From: B3-G11 sp036985855
Lineage (GTDB): Bacteria > Actinomycetota > Acidimicrobiia > Spongiisociales > UBA5794
Reading direction: 5' to 3'
NCBI GenBank assembly: GCA_036985855.1
Contig: BTQL01000004.1
Coordinates: forward strand, 19,571 to 83,570
DNA length: 64,000 nucleotides
Within the stretch, counting starts at the first letter, position 1. Each line of letters starts with the position of its first letter. Made by a program: the position numbers and the translations under genes. Positions 33,709 through 42,829 of this stretch are shown here, one piece after another. The notes beneath the pieces were generated by a model. That model was not told the origin of the DNA and searched no databases. It saw nothing but the letters and a program-made list of their open reading frames with translations.

Positions 33709-35502
33709 TCAGCGATCGGTCCGGTACCACTCTTCGATGTTCCAGGTGTGGGATGCCTGAGACGGGTTCATCTTGAACCCTCCGATCTCGTCAGTCCACA
33801 CCGCGCCCGCTGTCAGTCTCTGCACGATCGGCAGTATCACCGCTTGGTCCGCGAGGATCTCCTCTGCTTCTCGCACGAGTGCAACGATCTCGGCTTCGTC
33901 GACCGTCGTGTTCATCTCCTTGACGATCTCTGCGAATCGTTTCGTATTCTCGTCTCTGACGTCTGATCCCCGGGTGCCCCACCGGTAGAAGTTTCGGCCC
34001 TTCGGCGGCCGGCTGCTCGGATCGAAGACGTCATGAAAGGCGACGAGTCCTGCCAGTCCTGGTGACCCGACCCATGCCCACTGCCCGATGTCCCACGAGC
34101 CTTCGTCGAGCATCTCGCCGAAGAACACAGACGAGTCTTTGAGTTCGAGTTCGAACGGGATGCCTGCTTCGGTCATCATCTCCTTGTACAGACGGGCTAG
34201 TCGTGGCCGCTCATCGGCGTTGCTGGTAGTGGTGAATACAGCCGAACACTCGCGGCCGGTCTCTGCGACAGCGATCTGGTAGAGGGCCCGGGCGGTGTCG
34301 GGATCATACGGGTATCGGCTCCAGGCGTCCGTTGAGATGGAAGGCGTGAATGCGTCGACGTACGATTGCATTGCCGTTCCGTAGCCGGGGTACCAGGAAT
34401 TCGCCGCGGCGTCCCGATCGATGGCGTGCATGACCGCCCGACGGAACGCCAGATTATCGTTGCATGAGTCGGGGGATAGGTCGAGCCGACTGTTGGAGAA
34501 CTGGAAGTTGACGTGTTCCCATACGGGTCCAGGGATGACCTCGATGACCGCACCCTCAGCTTCGAGCTTCTTGAGCGGCTCGATGGCCCCCTCGAGCCAG
34601 GGAGGCGGCTGGATGACGTCCACCTCGCGCGCCTTGAACGCGCGGATGATCTGTTCTGTCTCGGGGATGATCCGAAACTCGACGCCGTCGAGGTAGGGGA
34701 GTTGCGTGCCGGTCGCGGGATCTGTCTTCCAGTAGTTCTCGTTGCGGAGGAAGGTGACGGTCTTGTTCTTCTCGAAGGTGTCGAGGACGAAAGGTCCGCC
34801 GGATGGCCACGTCGTCGTGTTCCAGTCCTCGGCAAAGTTGCTGCCTTCGACAGCATGTTTCGGGATCAGCCATTGGAAGAGTGCCTCATGTTTCATCGTC
34901 GGACGTCGGAGGGTCAGCGAGAACGTCCTGTCGCCGACCTCAGAGGCGATGATCGCTGCGTCCGTGTAGGTTCCCCGTCCTGATGAAGACTCGGCCTCAA
35001 TGGCGAGGGCCGTATCCACTGTGAACTGGAAGTCGTCTCCGGAGATCGGTGTTCCGTCCGACCACACGGCCTCGTTCCGGATGCGATAGGTCACGGTCAT
35101 CGTACGGTTGCGGTTCACCACGATCCCGCCGTTGGCGACGGTTGGGAGCTCAGTGACGACTTCGGGGGTCCGCTCGAGTGTGTACCCGTCGATGTCCCAT
35201 GCACCGGTGAGCCAGGCCTGACCGATGATCGAAACGATGAAGTTGTCGCCACCCGGTGCGAACGGATTCAGCGTTGGCGGAAACTGGTCGTCAGCGATGA
35301 TCACCGTCCCGCCATAACCGGGCCCGGATGGCGCACGGGTGGTGGTCGTCGTTGACGACGAAGTCGTGGTCGTTGGAGGTGCCTTCACCGTCGTGGAGGT
35401 CGTTGTCAATGTCTCGGGAGGCGCGACTGCGTCGTCGACAGAGCCAGTGCATGCTGCCACCAGAAAGGCCAGGGCTACGCCACCTACGAGCATTCGCCTC
35501 AT
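33709..35502 (-). CDS. ABC transporter substrate-binding lipoprotein, family 5 (peptide/opine type)
   Basis: The 597-residue protein has a lipoprotein signal ending LAFLVAACTGS and a long Thr/Ser-rich linker (residues about 30-60). The family 5 (OppA/DppA) fold follows, starting at GTVIIADDQFPPTLNPFAPGG. Family features include the peptide-pocket segment AVWSDGTPISGDDF and HAIDRDAAANSWYPGYG. It should capture an oligopeptide or similar solute outside the membrane. No permease or ATPase genes are adjacent, so it is an orphan binding protein here. The ATG at 35502 is 6 nt after TATCCT. Confidence 0.88.
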   Translation of the reverse strand: MRRMLVGGVALAFLVAACTGSVDDAVAPPETLTTTSTTVKAPPTTTTSSSTTTTTRAPSGPGYGGTVIIADDQFPPTLNPFAPGGDNFIVSIIGQAWLTGAWDIDGYTLERTPEVVTELPTVANGGIVVNRNRTMTVTYRIRNEAVWSDGTPISGDDFQFTVDTALAIEAESSSGRGTYTDAAIIASEVGDRTFSLTLRRPTMKHEALFQWLIPKHAVEGSNFAEDWNTTTWPSGGPFVLDTFEKNKTVTFLRNENYWKTDPATGTQLPYLDGVEFRIIPETEQIIRAFKAREVDVIQPPPWLEGAIEPLKKLEAEGAVIEVIPGPVWEHVNFQFSNSRLDLSPDSCNDNLAFRRAVMHAIDRDAAANSWYPGYGTAMQSYVDAFTPSISTDAWSRYPYDPDTARALYQIAVAETGRECSAVFTTTSNADERPRLARLYKEMMTEAGIPFELELKDSSVFFGEMLDEGSWDIGQWAWVGSPGLAGLVAFHDVFDPSSRPPKGRNFYRWGTRGSDVRDENTKRFAEIVKEMNTTVDEAEIVALVREAEEILADQAVILPIVQRLTAGAVWTDEIGGFKMNPSQASHTWNIEEWYRTDR

Positions 35503-35508
35503 GTACCG

Positions 35509-35514
35509 AGGATA
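35509..35514 (-). promoter_or_regulatory. -10 box of leaderless substrate-binding-protein promoter
   Basis: TATCCT on the minus strand with exactly 6 nt to the ATG at 35502. Confidence 0.45.
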
Positions 35515-35594
35515 TCATCTCGGCCATCAGACACCAGGTGCCAGACACTTCGAAACGGGCATCTAGTAATAGTGAGGTCGTTCGTTCGCGCCCG

Positions 35595-35640
35595 TTCTGT
35601 GGGCCGTGGACCGCACTCACTCCGGTCCAGAACCCTGGGT
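35595..35640 (+). repeat. Palindromic repeat family, copy 3
   Basis: This 46-bp relative of the 20619/21340 repeats starts TTCTGTGGGC and ends AACCCTGGGT. Its stem reads TGGACCG paired with CGGTCCA, so bases on both arms differ from copies 1 and 2 but still pair. It lies 33 bp upstream of the beta-propeller gene. Confidence 0.85.
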
Positions 35641-35672
35641 TGAGTACCAGGTCTTGCGCCATACTTGGTGGC

Positions 35673-36764
35673 ATGCGGTTTGCCATGGTGATTGCGGTGC
35701 TGGCTCTCGTCGCCGGCGCGTGCACCGGGTCAGGTTCCCAACCCGTCCCCACCTCTGTGCCGGATGCATCTACGACGCTCGGCACGTCGACGACCTCTAG
35801 GCTGTCGGACACGACCTCGACATCCCAGGCTGCAACTACGACGGTTGAACCGTCCGTTGCGACCGACAAGGCGCCTGAGGTGTTCCAATACGCTGTGGTC
35901 GCCGAGAAGGAAGCTCGCAGACTCGCGGTCATTGATCCGAATGGGGCGTGCGCCGACAATGGCAACGGCTGTGATCTGACTCCGGTTCGAACCGTGGATC
36001 TGTCCGAACGACCGCACAACCTCACCAGCATCGGTTCGGTTGTGTACGCGACTCACCCGGACGCACGGTCGATGTCCCGGATTGACATCGTCACCGGCGA
36101 TGTTCTGACGGTAGCGATCGGGCGCGAACCTCACGATGTCAAATATGACCCAATGTCCGGCGCGATGGTCGTGGCGGATGAGGCCGGACGATCTCTCCTC
36201 ACCGTCGATCCGGAAACCTTGGCTGTCATCGACACACTTGATCTTCCGGGCGAACCCCACGATCTCGCCATCGGCGATGGTGTCATCTGGGTCACTCTCA
36301 TGCGTCGCAGCGAACTCGTCAGAGTCACCGGCGATACAGTCGAGTTGTTGCCAGCCGGTGGCTCACCGCACGATCTCATCGTGGATCTGGACGGGTCTAT
36401 CTGGTACTCCAACTGGGGCTCGAAACGTCTCAATATCTTCGATCCTGCCTCCGGAGTCACACCGGAGGCGCCCGTCGGCGTTGGTGAGCCCCAGCACTTC
36501 GCCGTTTCCCCCGAAGGGGCGGTCTGGATATCTGACATCGCCGGTGACGCGATTGTTGGGTTCACTTCGGAGCAATCGGTGACGGTAGACGTCGGACCCT
36601 CCCCGCACCACCTGGCGTTCGTGGGCGACACGATCGTGGTCGCAGTCAGCGGCTCCGGTGAAGCCGTGTTCGTGAGAAACGGACAGGTTGTTGCGAGATC
36701 GCAACTCACCCCCGGCCTGCACGGGGTCGCAGTCGTCGAGCTGACGCAGTTCTCTGGGCCCTAG
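35673..36764 (+). CDS. Secreted beta-propeller (YncE/Vgb-like) lipoprotein
   Basis: The 363-residue protein has a lipoprotein signal (VIAVLALVAGACTGSG) and a Ser/Thr-rich linker. Repeating beta-propeller blades then follow, marked by PHDV/PHDL/PHHL turns: REPHDVKYD, GEPHDLAIG, GSPHDLIVD, GEPQHFAVS, PSPHHLAFV. This pattern matches YncE-like or virginiamycin-lyase-like seven-bladed propellers; the lyase catalytic residues cannot be confirmed. It probably sits on the outer face of the membrane. The stop codon TAG (36762) lies inside repeat copy 4, and copy 3 lies just upstream, so the gene is bracketed by repeats like the gene at 20732. It is a + strand gene between two long minus-strand genes. 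Confidence 0.8.
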   Translation: MRFAMVIAVLALVAGACTGSGSQPVPTSVPDASTTLGTSTTSRLSDTTSTSQAATTTVEPSVATDKAPEVFQYAVVAEKEARRLAVIDPNGACADNGNGCDLTPVRTVDLSERPHNLTSIGSVVYATHPDARSMSRIDIVTGDVLTVAIGREPHDVKYDPMSGAMVVADEAGRSLLTVDPETLAVIDTLDLPGEPHDLAIGDGVIWVTLMRRSELVRVTGDTVELLPAGGSPHDLIVDLDGSIWYSNWGSKRLNIFDPASGVTPEAPVGVGEPQHFAVSPEGAVWISDIAGDAIVGFTSEQSVTVDVGPSPHHLAFVGDTIVVAVSGSGEAVFVRNGQVVARSQLTPGLHGVAVVELTQFSGP

Positions 36765-36795
36765 ACCGGACTCAGTGCGGTCCAGAACCCTGGGT
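36750..36795 (+). repeat. Palindromic repeat family, copy 4
   Basis: This 46-bp copy starts TTCTCTGGGC and ends AACCCTGGGT. It is in the same orientation as copy 3 and overlaps the stop codon of the propeller gene. The hairpin is 5 bp (GACCG/CGGTC). It lies between convergent genes, 11 bp from the nrdJ stop. Confidence 0.85.
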
Positions 36796-36805
36796 TTGCG
36801 GGTTC

Positions 36806-39800
36806 TTAGCTGCAGCCTTTGGAGTCGCCGCAGTTGAGGCAGCGGTAGCAGGAGCCGTTGCGGATCGTGATGTGACCACAGGTGTCACACAGGGGGGCAT
36901 CACCCATCTTGTCTGCGAGCAGCGCCTGGACCGCTGCTGTTTGGACCTCCTGCGCTGAGTGGGCTGCTTGCGGTGCGACGGCCGCTGGCACCGACGCAAC
37001 GGATGTTTGCGGAGCAGGCGTCGATACGCTGTCGGCGAACTTCGCTGCCCTCATCTGTGCCTCGATGTCGCGTTCCATCGCAGCTTCCGTCAGGTCGAGT
37101 TGGAGCCCGGCATCCACAGCGGCTCCCTTCGGAGGCTCGGGCAGATCACCTGTGCGATCTGGTGGAACCTGGGCGAGCTCGTCCCTGTGGAGGTACTCGA
37201 CCCCCAGCGCTCTGAACACGTAGTCGATGATCGAGTTCGCCATCTTGATGTTCGGGTGCCCTTCGACCATGCCCCGTGGCTCGAACGTCTGGAACGTGAA
37301 CGTGTCGACGTACTCCTCGAGCGGAACACCGTATTGGAGCCCCTTGCTCACCGCAATGGCGAAACATCCGAGAATCCCCCGCAGCGTTGCGCCCTCTTTT
37401 GCGAGATCCAGGAAGACCTCGCCAAGCGTGCCGTCCTCATATTCGCCCGTGCGAAGGAAGACCTTGTGACCGCCGATACGTGCTTCCTGAGTGAATCCAA
37501 CCCGTCGTGACGGCAGAAGGAACCGGGGTCTCGGCATCGCTTCGTACGCCTCGGTAGGGGACATACCTGGTCGGTACATCCCGCCAAAGATGTCTACCTC
37601 GCGCTCGATCGCTGCGGTGATCTCATCGGGTTCTTCGTCGGACGTGCCTTCGTCGGACGTCGATGACAACGGCTGGGATGCTTTCGAGCCGTCCCTGTAG
37701 AGCGCCATCGCCTTGAGTCCGAGCTCCCAGGACATCTGGTAGGACTCCTCGATGTCCGCGACCGTTGCCTCGTTCGGCATGTTTATGGTCTTTGAGATCG
37801 CACCCGAAATGAATGGCTGTGCGGCAGCCATCATCTTGATGTGCCCGATGTGATGGATGTAGCGTTCGCCGTACTTACCGTTCTTGTTGGCCGTATCGAA
37901 CACCGGGAGGTGCTTGTCCCTCAGCCCGGGAGCACCCTCGATTGTCTGACGCCCGCAGATGACGTTGTTCGCCTCATCGATCTCAGCATCGCTGAAGCCG
38001 AGGGCGGAAAGCATGTTGAACCCGAGACCGTTGTACTCCTCTGCGGTGAAACCGAGACGCTGCATCGTCTCTTCGCCCAATGTCCACTGATTGAATGCGA
38101 AACCGATCTCGAACACGCCGGGAAGCGTTGCTTCGATCTTGTGAAGGTTCTCATCCGTGAACCCTTTTGCGCGGAGTGTCTCAGCGTTGACGCTTGGTGC
38201 CCCCTCGAGGCTCATCGTGCCCAAGACGTAATCGATGATGGTGCTGATCGCCGTTTCGTCGTACCCGAGGCGCGCAAGTGCCGGAGCAACAGACTGGTTG
38301 GCGATCTTGAAGTAGCCGCCCCCAGCGAGTTTCTTGAACTTCACGAGTGCGAAGTCAGGCTCGACACCTGTGGTATCACAATCCATCAGGAGCCCAATGG
38401 TGCCCGTAGGCGCTAAGCATGTGGACTGTGCGTTGCGGTAGCCGTGCTCTTCGCCGCGCGCTACTGCCGTGTCCCATGCGTCGTGGGCGAAGGCCAACAT
38501 ATCCGCGGGGCACACGTCTTGGTCGATACCGACGACGGTGTGGCCAATGGCGTCGTACTCAGACTGGTCGGCGTCGTAGGCAGCCTTCTGGTGGTTTCTC
38601 ATCACACGGAGCATCGAGTCGGAGTTCTCGTGATACAGAGGGAACGGCCCAACGACGGAGGCCATCTCCGCAGAAGCTGCATAGGAGTAACCCGTGAGGA
38701 TCGAAGTCAATGCACCGGCGATAGCGCGACCCTCGTCGGAATCATATGCGATGCCCATCCGCATGAGGATGGAGCCGAGGTTTGCGTACCCGAGGCCGAG
38801 CGTGCGGTAGTCGTAGGAACCCTGGGCAATGGCTTCAGACGGGAAGTGTGCCATCGTCACCGAGATCTCGAGAACGATCGTCCAGAGGCGGATTGCGTAC
38901 TTGTAGCTCTCGAGATCGAAATCACCGGTTGCGTCGTCGTAGAACGTGCCGAGGTTCACGGAGGCAAGGTTGCACGCCGTGTTGTCCAAGAAGAGGTATT
39001 CCGAACATGGGTTGGACGCCCTGATCTGACCGCCGGCGGGGGAGGTGTGCCACTCGTTGATGGTGGTGTGGAACTGGACACCTGGATCAGCCGACGCCCA
39101 AGCGGCTTGCGCGATCTGATGCCACAGATCACGTGCCTTGACGGTTTTCATCGGTGCGCCGTCAGTCCGACGCGTGAGATCCCAGTCTTCATCTGCCATT
39201 GCGGCATCGATGAACTCGTTTGTCATGCGGACCGTGTTGTTCGAGTTCTGACCCGAGACCGTGGCATATGCCTCGCCGTTGAAGTCCGAGGAGTAGCCAC
39301 AGGCGATAAGGGCTTTGACCTTCTCTTCTTCGACAGCTTTCCAGTTGATGAACGTCTCGATGTCTGGGTGATCGACGTCGAGGATGACCATCTTCGCCGC
39401 CCGACGGGTGGTGCCGCCCGACTTTATTGCTCCTGCCGCGCGGTCGCCGACCTTGAGGAATGACATCAGACCAGACGACTTGCCTCCACCGGAGAGCGGT
39501 TCGCCCTCGGCCCTGAGATTCGAGAAGTTGGTTCCAGTACCTGATCCGAACTTGAAAAGGCGGGCCTCCCTGACCCAGAGATCCATGATGCCGCCAGCGT
39601 TCACCAGGTCGTCATCAACGGACTGGATGAAACACGCGTGGGGTGATGGCCTGCTGTACGAGTCGGGAGATGCGGTGAGCTCCTCGGTCTCGGGATCTAC
39701 GAACCAGAACCCTTGCTCTGGTCCTTCTATGCCGTATCGATGATGCAGCCCCGTGTTGAACCACTGGGGGGAGTTCGGTGCCGCCATCTGGTGCAGAAGC

Positions 39801-40192
39801 ATGTAGGCGATCTCGTCCTCGAACACCTGCGCATCATGGGTGGAAGCAAAGTATCCGTTCTCCTCACCCCACCAACGCCACGTGGAGGCAAGGCGGTCGA
39901 TGACCTGGCGGGCCGAGTTCTCGGGTCCGAGTACCGGATCTCCGCTGTCGTCGACGATCGCGGTGCCCTTCTCATCGAACTGGGGTACACCTGCTTTGCG
40001 AAAGTACTTGGACACCATGATGTCCGCCGCCACCTGGGACCAGTCTGCGGGTATCTCAGCATCGGTCATTTCGAAGACGACCGACCCGTCCGGATTCGTG
40101 ATCCTCGAGTCCCGCCTCGACCATTGGACGGTGTCATACGGGTTTACACCCACGGTGGTGAACCGCCGTTCGATGCTGAGTCCTGCTGCCAT
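36806..40192 (-). CDS. nrdJ: Adenosylcobalamin-dependent (class II) ribonucleotide reductase
   Basis: The 1128-residue protein is the large bacterial NrdJ type. Active-site motifs are NPCSEYLFLDNTACNLASVNL (split across NPCSEY and ACNLASVNL) and CLAPTGTIGLLMDCDTTG. Nucleotide-site segment KFGSGTGTNFSNLRAEG and the C-terminal Cys pair region are present. The protein ends in a four-cysteine zinc motif, CDTCGHITIRNGSCYRCLNC. It reduces ribonucleotides to deoxyribonucleotides with B12 and without oxygen. The ATG at 40192 is preferred because GAAGGAAA lies 4 nt upstream; a longer frame would run into the regulatory boxes. The upstream region has two DnaA-like and two NrdR-like sites. No nrdR gene is in the window. 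Confidence 0.95.
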   Translation of the reverse strand: MAAGLSIERRFTTVGVNPYDTVQWSRRDSRITNPDGSVVFEMTDAEIPADWSQVAADIMVSKYFRKAGVPQFDEKGTAIVDDSGDPVLGPENSARQVIDRLASTWRWWGEENGYFASTHDAQVFEDEIAYMLLHQMAAPNSPQWFNTGLHHRYGIEGPEQGFWFVDPETEELTASPDSYSRPSPHACFIQSVDDDLVNAGGIMDLWVREARLFKFGSGTGTNFSNLRAEGEPLSGGGKSSGLMSFLKVGDRAAGAIKSGGTTRRAAKMVILDVDHPDIETFINWKAVEEEKVKALIACGYSSDFNGEAYATVSGQNSNNTVRMTNEFIDAAMADEDWDLTRRTDGAPMKTVKARDLWHQIAQAAWASADPGVQFHTTINEWHTSPAGGQIRASNPCSEYLFLDNTACNLASVNLGTFYDDATGDFDLESYKYAIRLWTIVLEISVTMAHFPSEAIAQGSYDYRTLGLGYANLGSILMRMGIAYDSDEGRAIAGALTSILTGYSYAASAEMASVVGPFPLYHENSDSMLRVMRNHQKAAYDADQSEYDAIGHTVVGIDQDVCPADMLAFAHDAWDTAVARGEEHGYRNAQSTCLAPTGTIGLLMDCDTTGVEPDFALVKFKKLAGGGYFKIANQSVAPALARLGYDETAISTIIDYVLGTMSLEGAPSVNAETLRAKGFTDENLHKIEATLPGVFEIGFAFNQWTLGEETMQRLGFTAEEYNGLGFNMLSALGFSDAEIDEANNVICGRQTIEGAPGLRDKHLPVFDTANKNGKYGERYIHHIGHIKMMAAAQPFISGAISKTINMPNEATVADIEESYQMSWELGLKAMALYRDGSKASQPLSSTSDEGTSDEEPDEITAAIEREVDIFGGMYRPGMSPTEAYEAMPRPRFLLPSRRVGFTQEARIGGHKVFLRTGEYEDGTLGEVFLDLAKEGATLRGILGCFAIAVSKGLQYGVPLEEYVDTFTFQTFEPRGMVEGHPNIKMANSIIDYVFRALGVEYLHRDELAQVPPDRTGDLPEPPKGAAVDAGLQLDLTEAAMERDIEAQMRAAKFADSVSTPAPQTSVASVPAAVAPQAAHSAQEVQTAAVQALLADKMGDAPLCDTCGHITIRNGSCYRCLNCGDSKGCS

Positions 40193-40233
40193 AGGTTTCC
40201 TTCTCTCGGTCTCGTGCCACGCATCCGGGCGGT

Positions 40234-40254
40234 ATATCCACAGACTTGTCCACA
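40234..40254 (+). promoter_or_regulatory. Two DnaA-box-like sites upstream of nrdJ
   Basis: ATATCCACA (40234-40242) and TTGTCCACA (40246-40254) lie 12 bp apart. The second equals the actinobacterial DnaA box, and the first differs from TTATCCACA at one base. They are directly beside the NrdR-like boxes. Confidence 0.55.
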
Positions 40255-40256
40255 TG

Positions 40257-40304
40257 CGCAACATGTTGTGTCCTATATGGCTCCATACCCACTACATGTT
40301 GCGT
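40257..40304 (-). promoter_or_regulatory. Tandem NrdR-box-like palindromes upstream of nrdJ
   Basis: CGCAACATGTTGTG (40257-40270) and CACTACATGTTGCGT (40290-40304) share an ACATGT core. Their centres are 33 bp apart, about three helical turns, as is usual for paired NrdR boxes in nrd promoters. NrdR represses ribonucleotide reductase genes in response to dATP/ATP. Confidence 0.65.
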
Positions 40305-40475
40305 GGTTGCACGAGTGTAATTACATTTGTGTCACTCGTCAAACACCATCCGAGTCGTCTCGTACTTGTCCGATCCGGGGGAAGATATGTCATTTGTAGC
40401 GGCCCGGTGTGACACATTGCCAACCGAGCAGCAACCCACTTTTCGCGAAGGTGGACACTTTTCGCGCCCTCGCCC

Positions 40476-41912
40476 TCAACCGACGACCGATCCGTCGTCT
40501 ATGTTCGCTCTCTCGCGAAGCGTTGCCCGTACAGCCTCGATGTCTGCCGGACACGTCTTGGACGCCTTCCAGTAGCACCAACCCGTTGGCAGGAAGAACA
40601 CCTGAAACAGAGAGAGGCCGAGGGCAAGATTGAACGGCGGCGGGAGGGTCTTTCGAATCGTGTCGGCCGTGACGGTTGTCAATCCCGTTCCGACCGCACG
40701 GCCGATGCCGTTGATGAAATTTCCGACGCCGAATACGGTGCCGCGGTGTTCAGGGACGTTCACATCCGAGATCAAGGCAAACCAGTTCGGTGAGTCGGCT
40801 GAGGTGAGGGCGAGGGCGATGATCGCCGACAAGAACGCGAGCGCGACCCAAGGGTTCGTGACGATTGCGGCGAGAACCTCAGGGACGAACGTTGCTGTGC
40901 TTGCCCCGTCTGTCACCTCCAGGCCGCGCAACGGTACCCAGAAGAAGACGAGGAAGAACGGAATGGCCCCGAGGATGCCGATGGCAGAAACGTATGCCCT
41001 TCCGGATAGATTCCGCCGCTGCCATCGGTCGCCGATGTGGCCGAAGAGAATCGAGAACAGAGCGCCGACCGTGAACAGAGCGGCGAACAGACCGCCTACT
41101 TGTTGACCGGTGGCTTGTGAGTATCCCTCGGCGATGACTTTCTCCTGGTAGAGCAACGGCACCCACACGAGCGATCCGTAGGCGACCTGTGCGGTCAGCC
41201 CCTGGAGAACGAGCCAGGTGTTCGTTTTGACCGCTCGAAGGTCTTCGATCTGTCCGGCGTCGATCGAGTATTCATACGTCTCGCCCCTGGCGTACATCTC
41301 CTGAAGGTCGGGTTCCTTGTACCCGCGGGGTGCGTCGAAGGTCGTCAGGAATAGGAGCGAGAACAGGAAACCTGCAGCGGCGAGGATGACGAACGGAGCT
41401 GTATGGTTTTGAGCTCCGGCTTGAGACGCGAGCAGGCTTCCGACAAGCGAACCGATCCCCTGGCTGAGCCCCCAGAATGACATCGCGAGTCCGCGTCTCC
41501 TCGGTGCGATGAAGTCGGAGATGACAGAGAACCCGACCGACGCGATCGATCCGAGGCCGATACCAGCGATGATCTGGAGGCCCAACAGTGACCAGTACGA
41601 AGTTGTGAACCCGGACAGGCCAACGGCAGCCGACCAGATGACCGTGCCCCACAGGAGCAGTTTCTTGCGGTCCCTCGAGTCAGCGAGATATCCCCATACG
41701 ACTGCCGTCACCGCGGTCACCAATATCTGTGCCCCTGTGAGGACTCCGATCGCTGTTGTGCTCACATCGAAGGTTTCGCGTAGTCGGGGAACCATCGAGG
41801 GGATGAGGGCGATCGCCGCGTTGTCGAGTGAAGCAAGGATGACGAACACGACGATCGTATAGACGACGTGGGTTGTGCCGCCCCACCAAGCGCGGCTCAC
41901 GGTGGTTGTCAT
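40476..41912 (-). CDS. Major facilitator superfamily transporter
   Basis: The 478-residue protein has twelve predicted membrane helices and MFS motif A in the first loop (GYLADSRDRKKLLLWG). The equivalent in the second half is GHIGDRWQRRNLSGRAYV. It has a large cytoplasmic central loop (about residues 200-235). It resembles the spinster/organic-anion branch (GLGLGSIASVGFSVISDFIAPRRRG), but the substrate cannot be assigned. The ATG at 41912 is 28 bp after the small membrane gene. The downstream end is 283 bp from nrdJ. Confidence 0.88.
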   Translation of the reverse strand: MTTTVSRAWWGGTTHVVYTIVVFVILASLDNAAIALIPSMVPRLRETFDVSTTAIGVLTGAQILVTAVTAVVWGYLADSRDRKKLLLWGTVIWSAAVGLSGFTTSYWSLLGLQIIAGIGLGSIASVGFSVISDFIAPRRRGLAMSFWGLSQGIGSLVGSLLASQAGAQNHTAPFVILAAAGFLFSLLFLTTFDAPRGYKEPDLQEMYARGETYEYSIDAGQIEDLRAVKTNTWLVLQGLTAQVAYGSLVWVPLLYQEKVIAEGYSQATGQQVGGLFAALFTVGALFSILFGHIGDRWQRRNLSGRAYVSAIGILGAIPFFLVFFWVPLRGLEVTDGASTATFVPEVLAAIVTNPWVALAFLSAIIALALTSADSPNWFALISDVNVPEHRGTVFGVGNFINGIGRAVGTGLTTVTADTIRKTLPPPFNLALGLSLFQVFFLPTGWCYWKASKTCPADIEAVRATLRERANIDDGSVVG

Positions 41913-41939
41913 GTTCGTATCGTGGCAGCGATCCGAACG

Positions 41940-42215
41940 CTAATCGGCGGGCATTTCCTCGATTCCGGCCGGCGGGTTGCCGTCGACGATCGTGTCATCT
42001 GTCACCGGTGGCTGCGGTGGTGCGGACTGCTTGGGACCTTTGCCGAAGGGTGCCCATGCCGCAAGGATGAGCCCAAGGAGGAGTCCAAGCAGGGGCAGAA
42101 TCCAGATCAGGTCAGAATGGAGTGGGATGACGCCGTAGAGAACCAACGTCAACCCACCGAACAGGCCGAACAAGAAACCTGCCACGATGCCAAGAATCGG
42201 TCGACCCTTCATCAT
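41940..42215 (-). CDS. Small two-helix membrane protein, unknown
   Basis: The 91-residue protein has two hydrophobic helices (ILGIVAGFLFGLFGGLTLVLY and LIWILPLLGLLLGLILAAW) and a Pro-rich acidic tail (SAPPQPPVTDDTIVDGNPP) probably in the cytoplasm. No family is recognised. It overlaps the next upstream gene by 4 bp (ATGA), so the two are made together; a second ATG directly follows the first. Confidence 0.65.
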   Translation of the reverse strand: MMKGRPILGIVAGFLFGLFGGLTLVLYGVIPLHSDLIWILPLLGLLLGLILAAWAPFGKGPKQSAPPQPPVTDDTIVDGNPPAGIEEMPAD

Positions 42216-42760
42216 GTCACCTTCCTCTTCACACCGGCCCCCAGTGTTGCCACACCAAATACCAGCGCGCCGATCGCGCTGATGATTGCGGCGGCCCCGG
42301 GACTACCTGCGAGTTTCATCGTCACCGCGACAACACATGTCTGCCCGAGTTGCGTGTGCGAAGCTGTGACTTCAAGCTGTACGCCGCGCGGAACGAAACC
42401 GGGGACTTCGTAGGTATAGGCTCCTGAATCGGAGACCTCGACGGTGTCCCCGTCCCAGTCCGCAACTGCCCAATTGAAGCGTGGGAGTCGAACCGACACA
42501 GCCCCGAAGAACGGTACTTCGTTGGGGGGTGCAGGAAGGTTGATGTTGCCCGCCCACTGGACCGTGTCCTTCTCCGGCACGACTACGACTTTGCTCAGTG
42601 GTGTGCTTTCTGTCACCGTCGTGTTGTCCGTGAACGCGGCACTTCCCGTGCACTTGCCCTGGAACACCTCGGCGTTCGCCGGTGCGGCGAGGCCAACCAC
42701 CCAGAATGCAGTGATGGTTCCGAGCAGCACAAGACTCGCCGCTTTTCGTCTGTCTCCCAT
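42212..42760 (-). CDS. Secreted protein with C-terminal membrane helix, unknown
   Basis: The 182-residue protein has a signal peptide (LVLLGTITAFWVVGLAAPANA, cleavage expected after ANA). A beta-rich extracytoplasmic domain of about 110 residues follows (FQGKCTGSAAF through PGFVPRGVQLEVTAS, with two Cys that may pair). One C-terminal membrane helix comes last (GAAAIISAIGALVFGVATLGA) with a basic end, KRKVT. This is the layout of a wall-side anchored protein. It pairs with the small membrane protein downstream, and together they may form a complex. No known domain. GAGGGAGG precedes the ATG. Confidence 0.65.
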   Translation of the reverse strand: MGDRRKAASLVLLGTITAFWVVGLAAPANAEVFQGKCTGSAAFTDNTTVTESTPLSKVVVVPEKDTVQWAGNINLPAPPNEVPFFGAVSVRLPRFNWAVADWDGDTVEVSDSGAYTYEVPGFVPRGVQLEVTASHTQLGQTCVVAVTMKLAGSPGAAAIISAIGALVFGVATLGAGVKRKVT

Positions 42761-42817
42761 GTTTCTGCCTCCCTCTTCGTATCACGATAGACGGTCCTCG
42801 GTCGCGTGTCCGGTGAT

Positions 42818-42823
42818 TATCCT
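42818..42823 (+). promoter_or_regulatory. -10 box of leaderless acyl-CoA synthetase promoter
   Basis: TATCCT with exactly 6 nt to the ATG at 42830. This fixes the start and argues against the upstream GTG at 42806. Confidence 0.5.
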
Positions 42824-42829
42824 CCGCGT

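Noticed and set aside
28772..39463. Several + strand frames of 190-380 codons inside metH and nrdJ
   Set aside because: They lie wholly within conserved minus-strand enzymes and show no homology or start signals.
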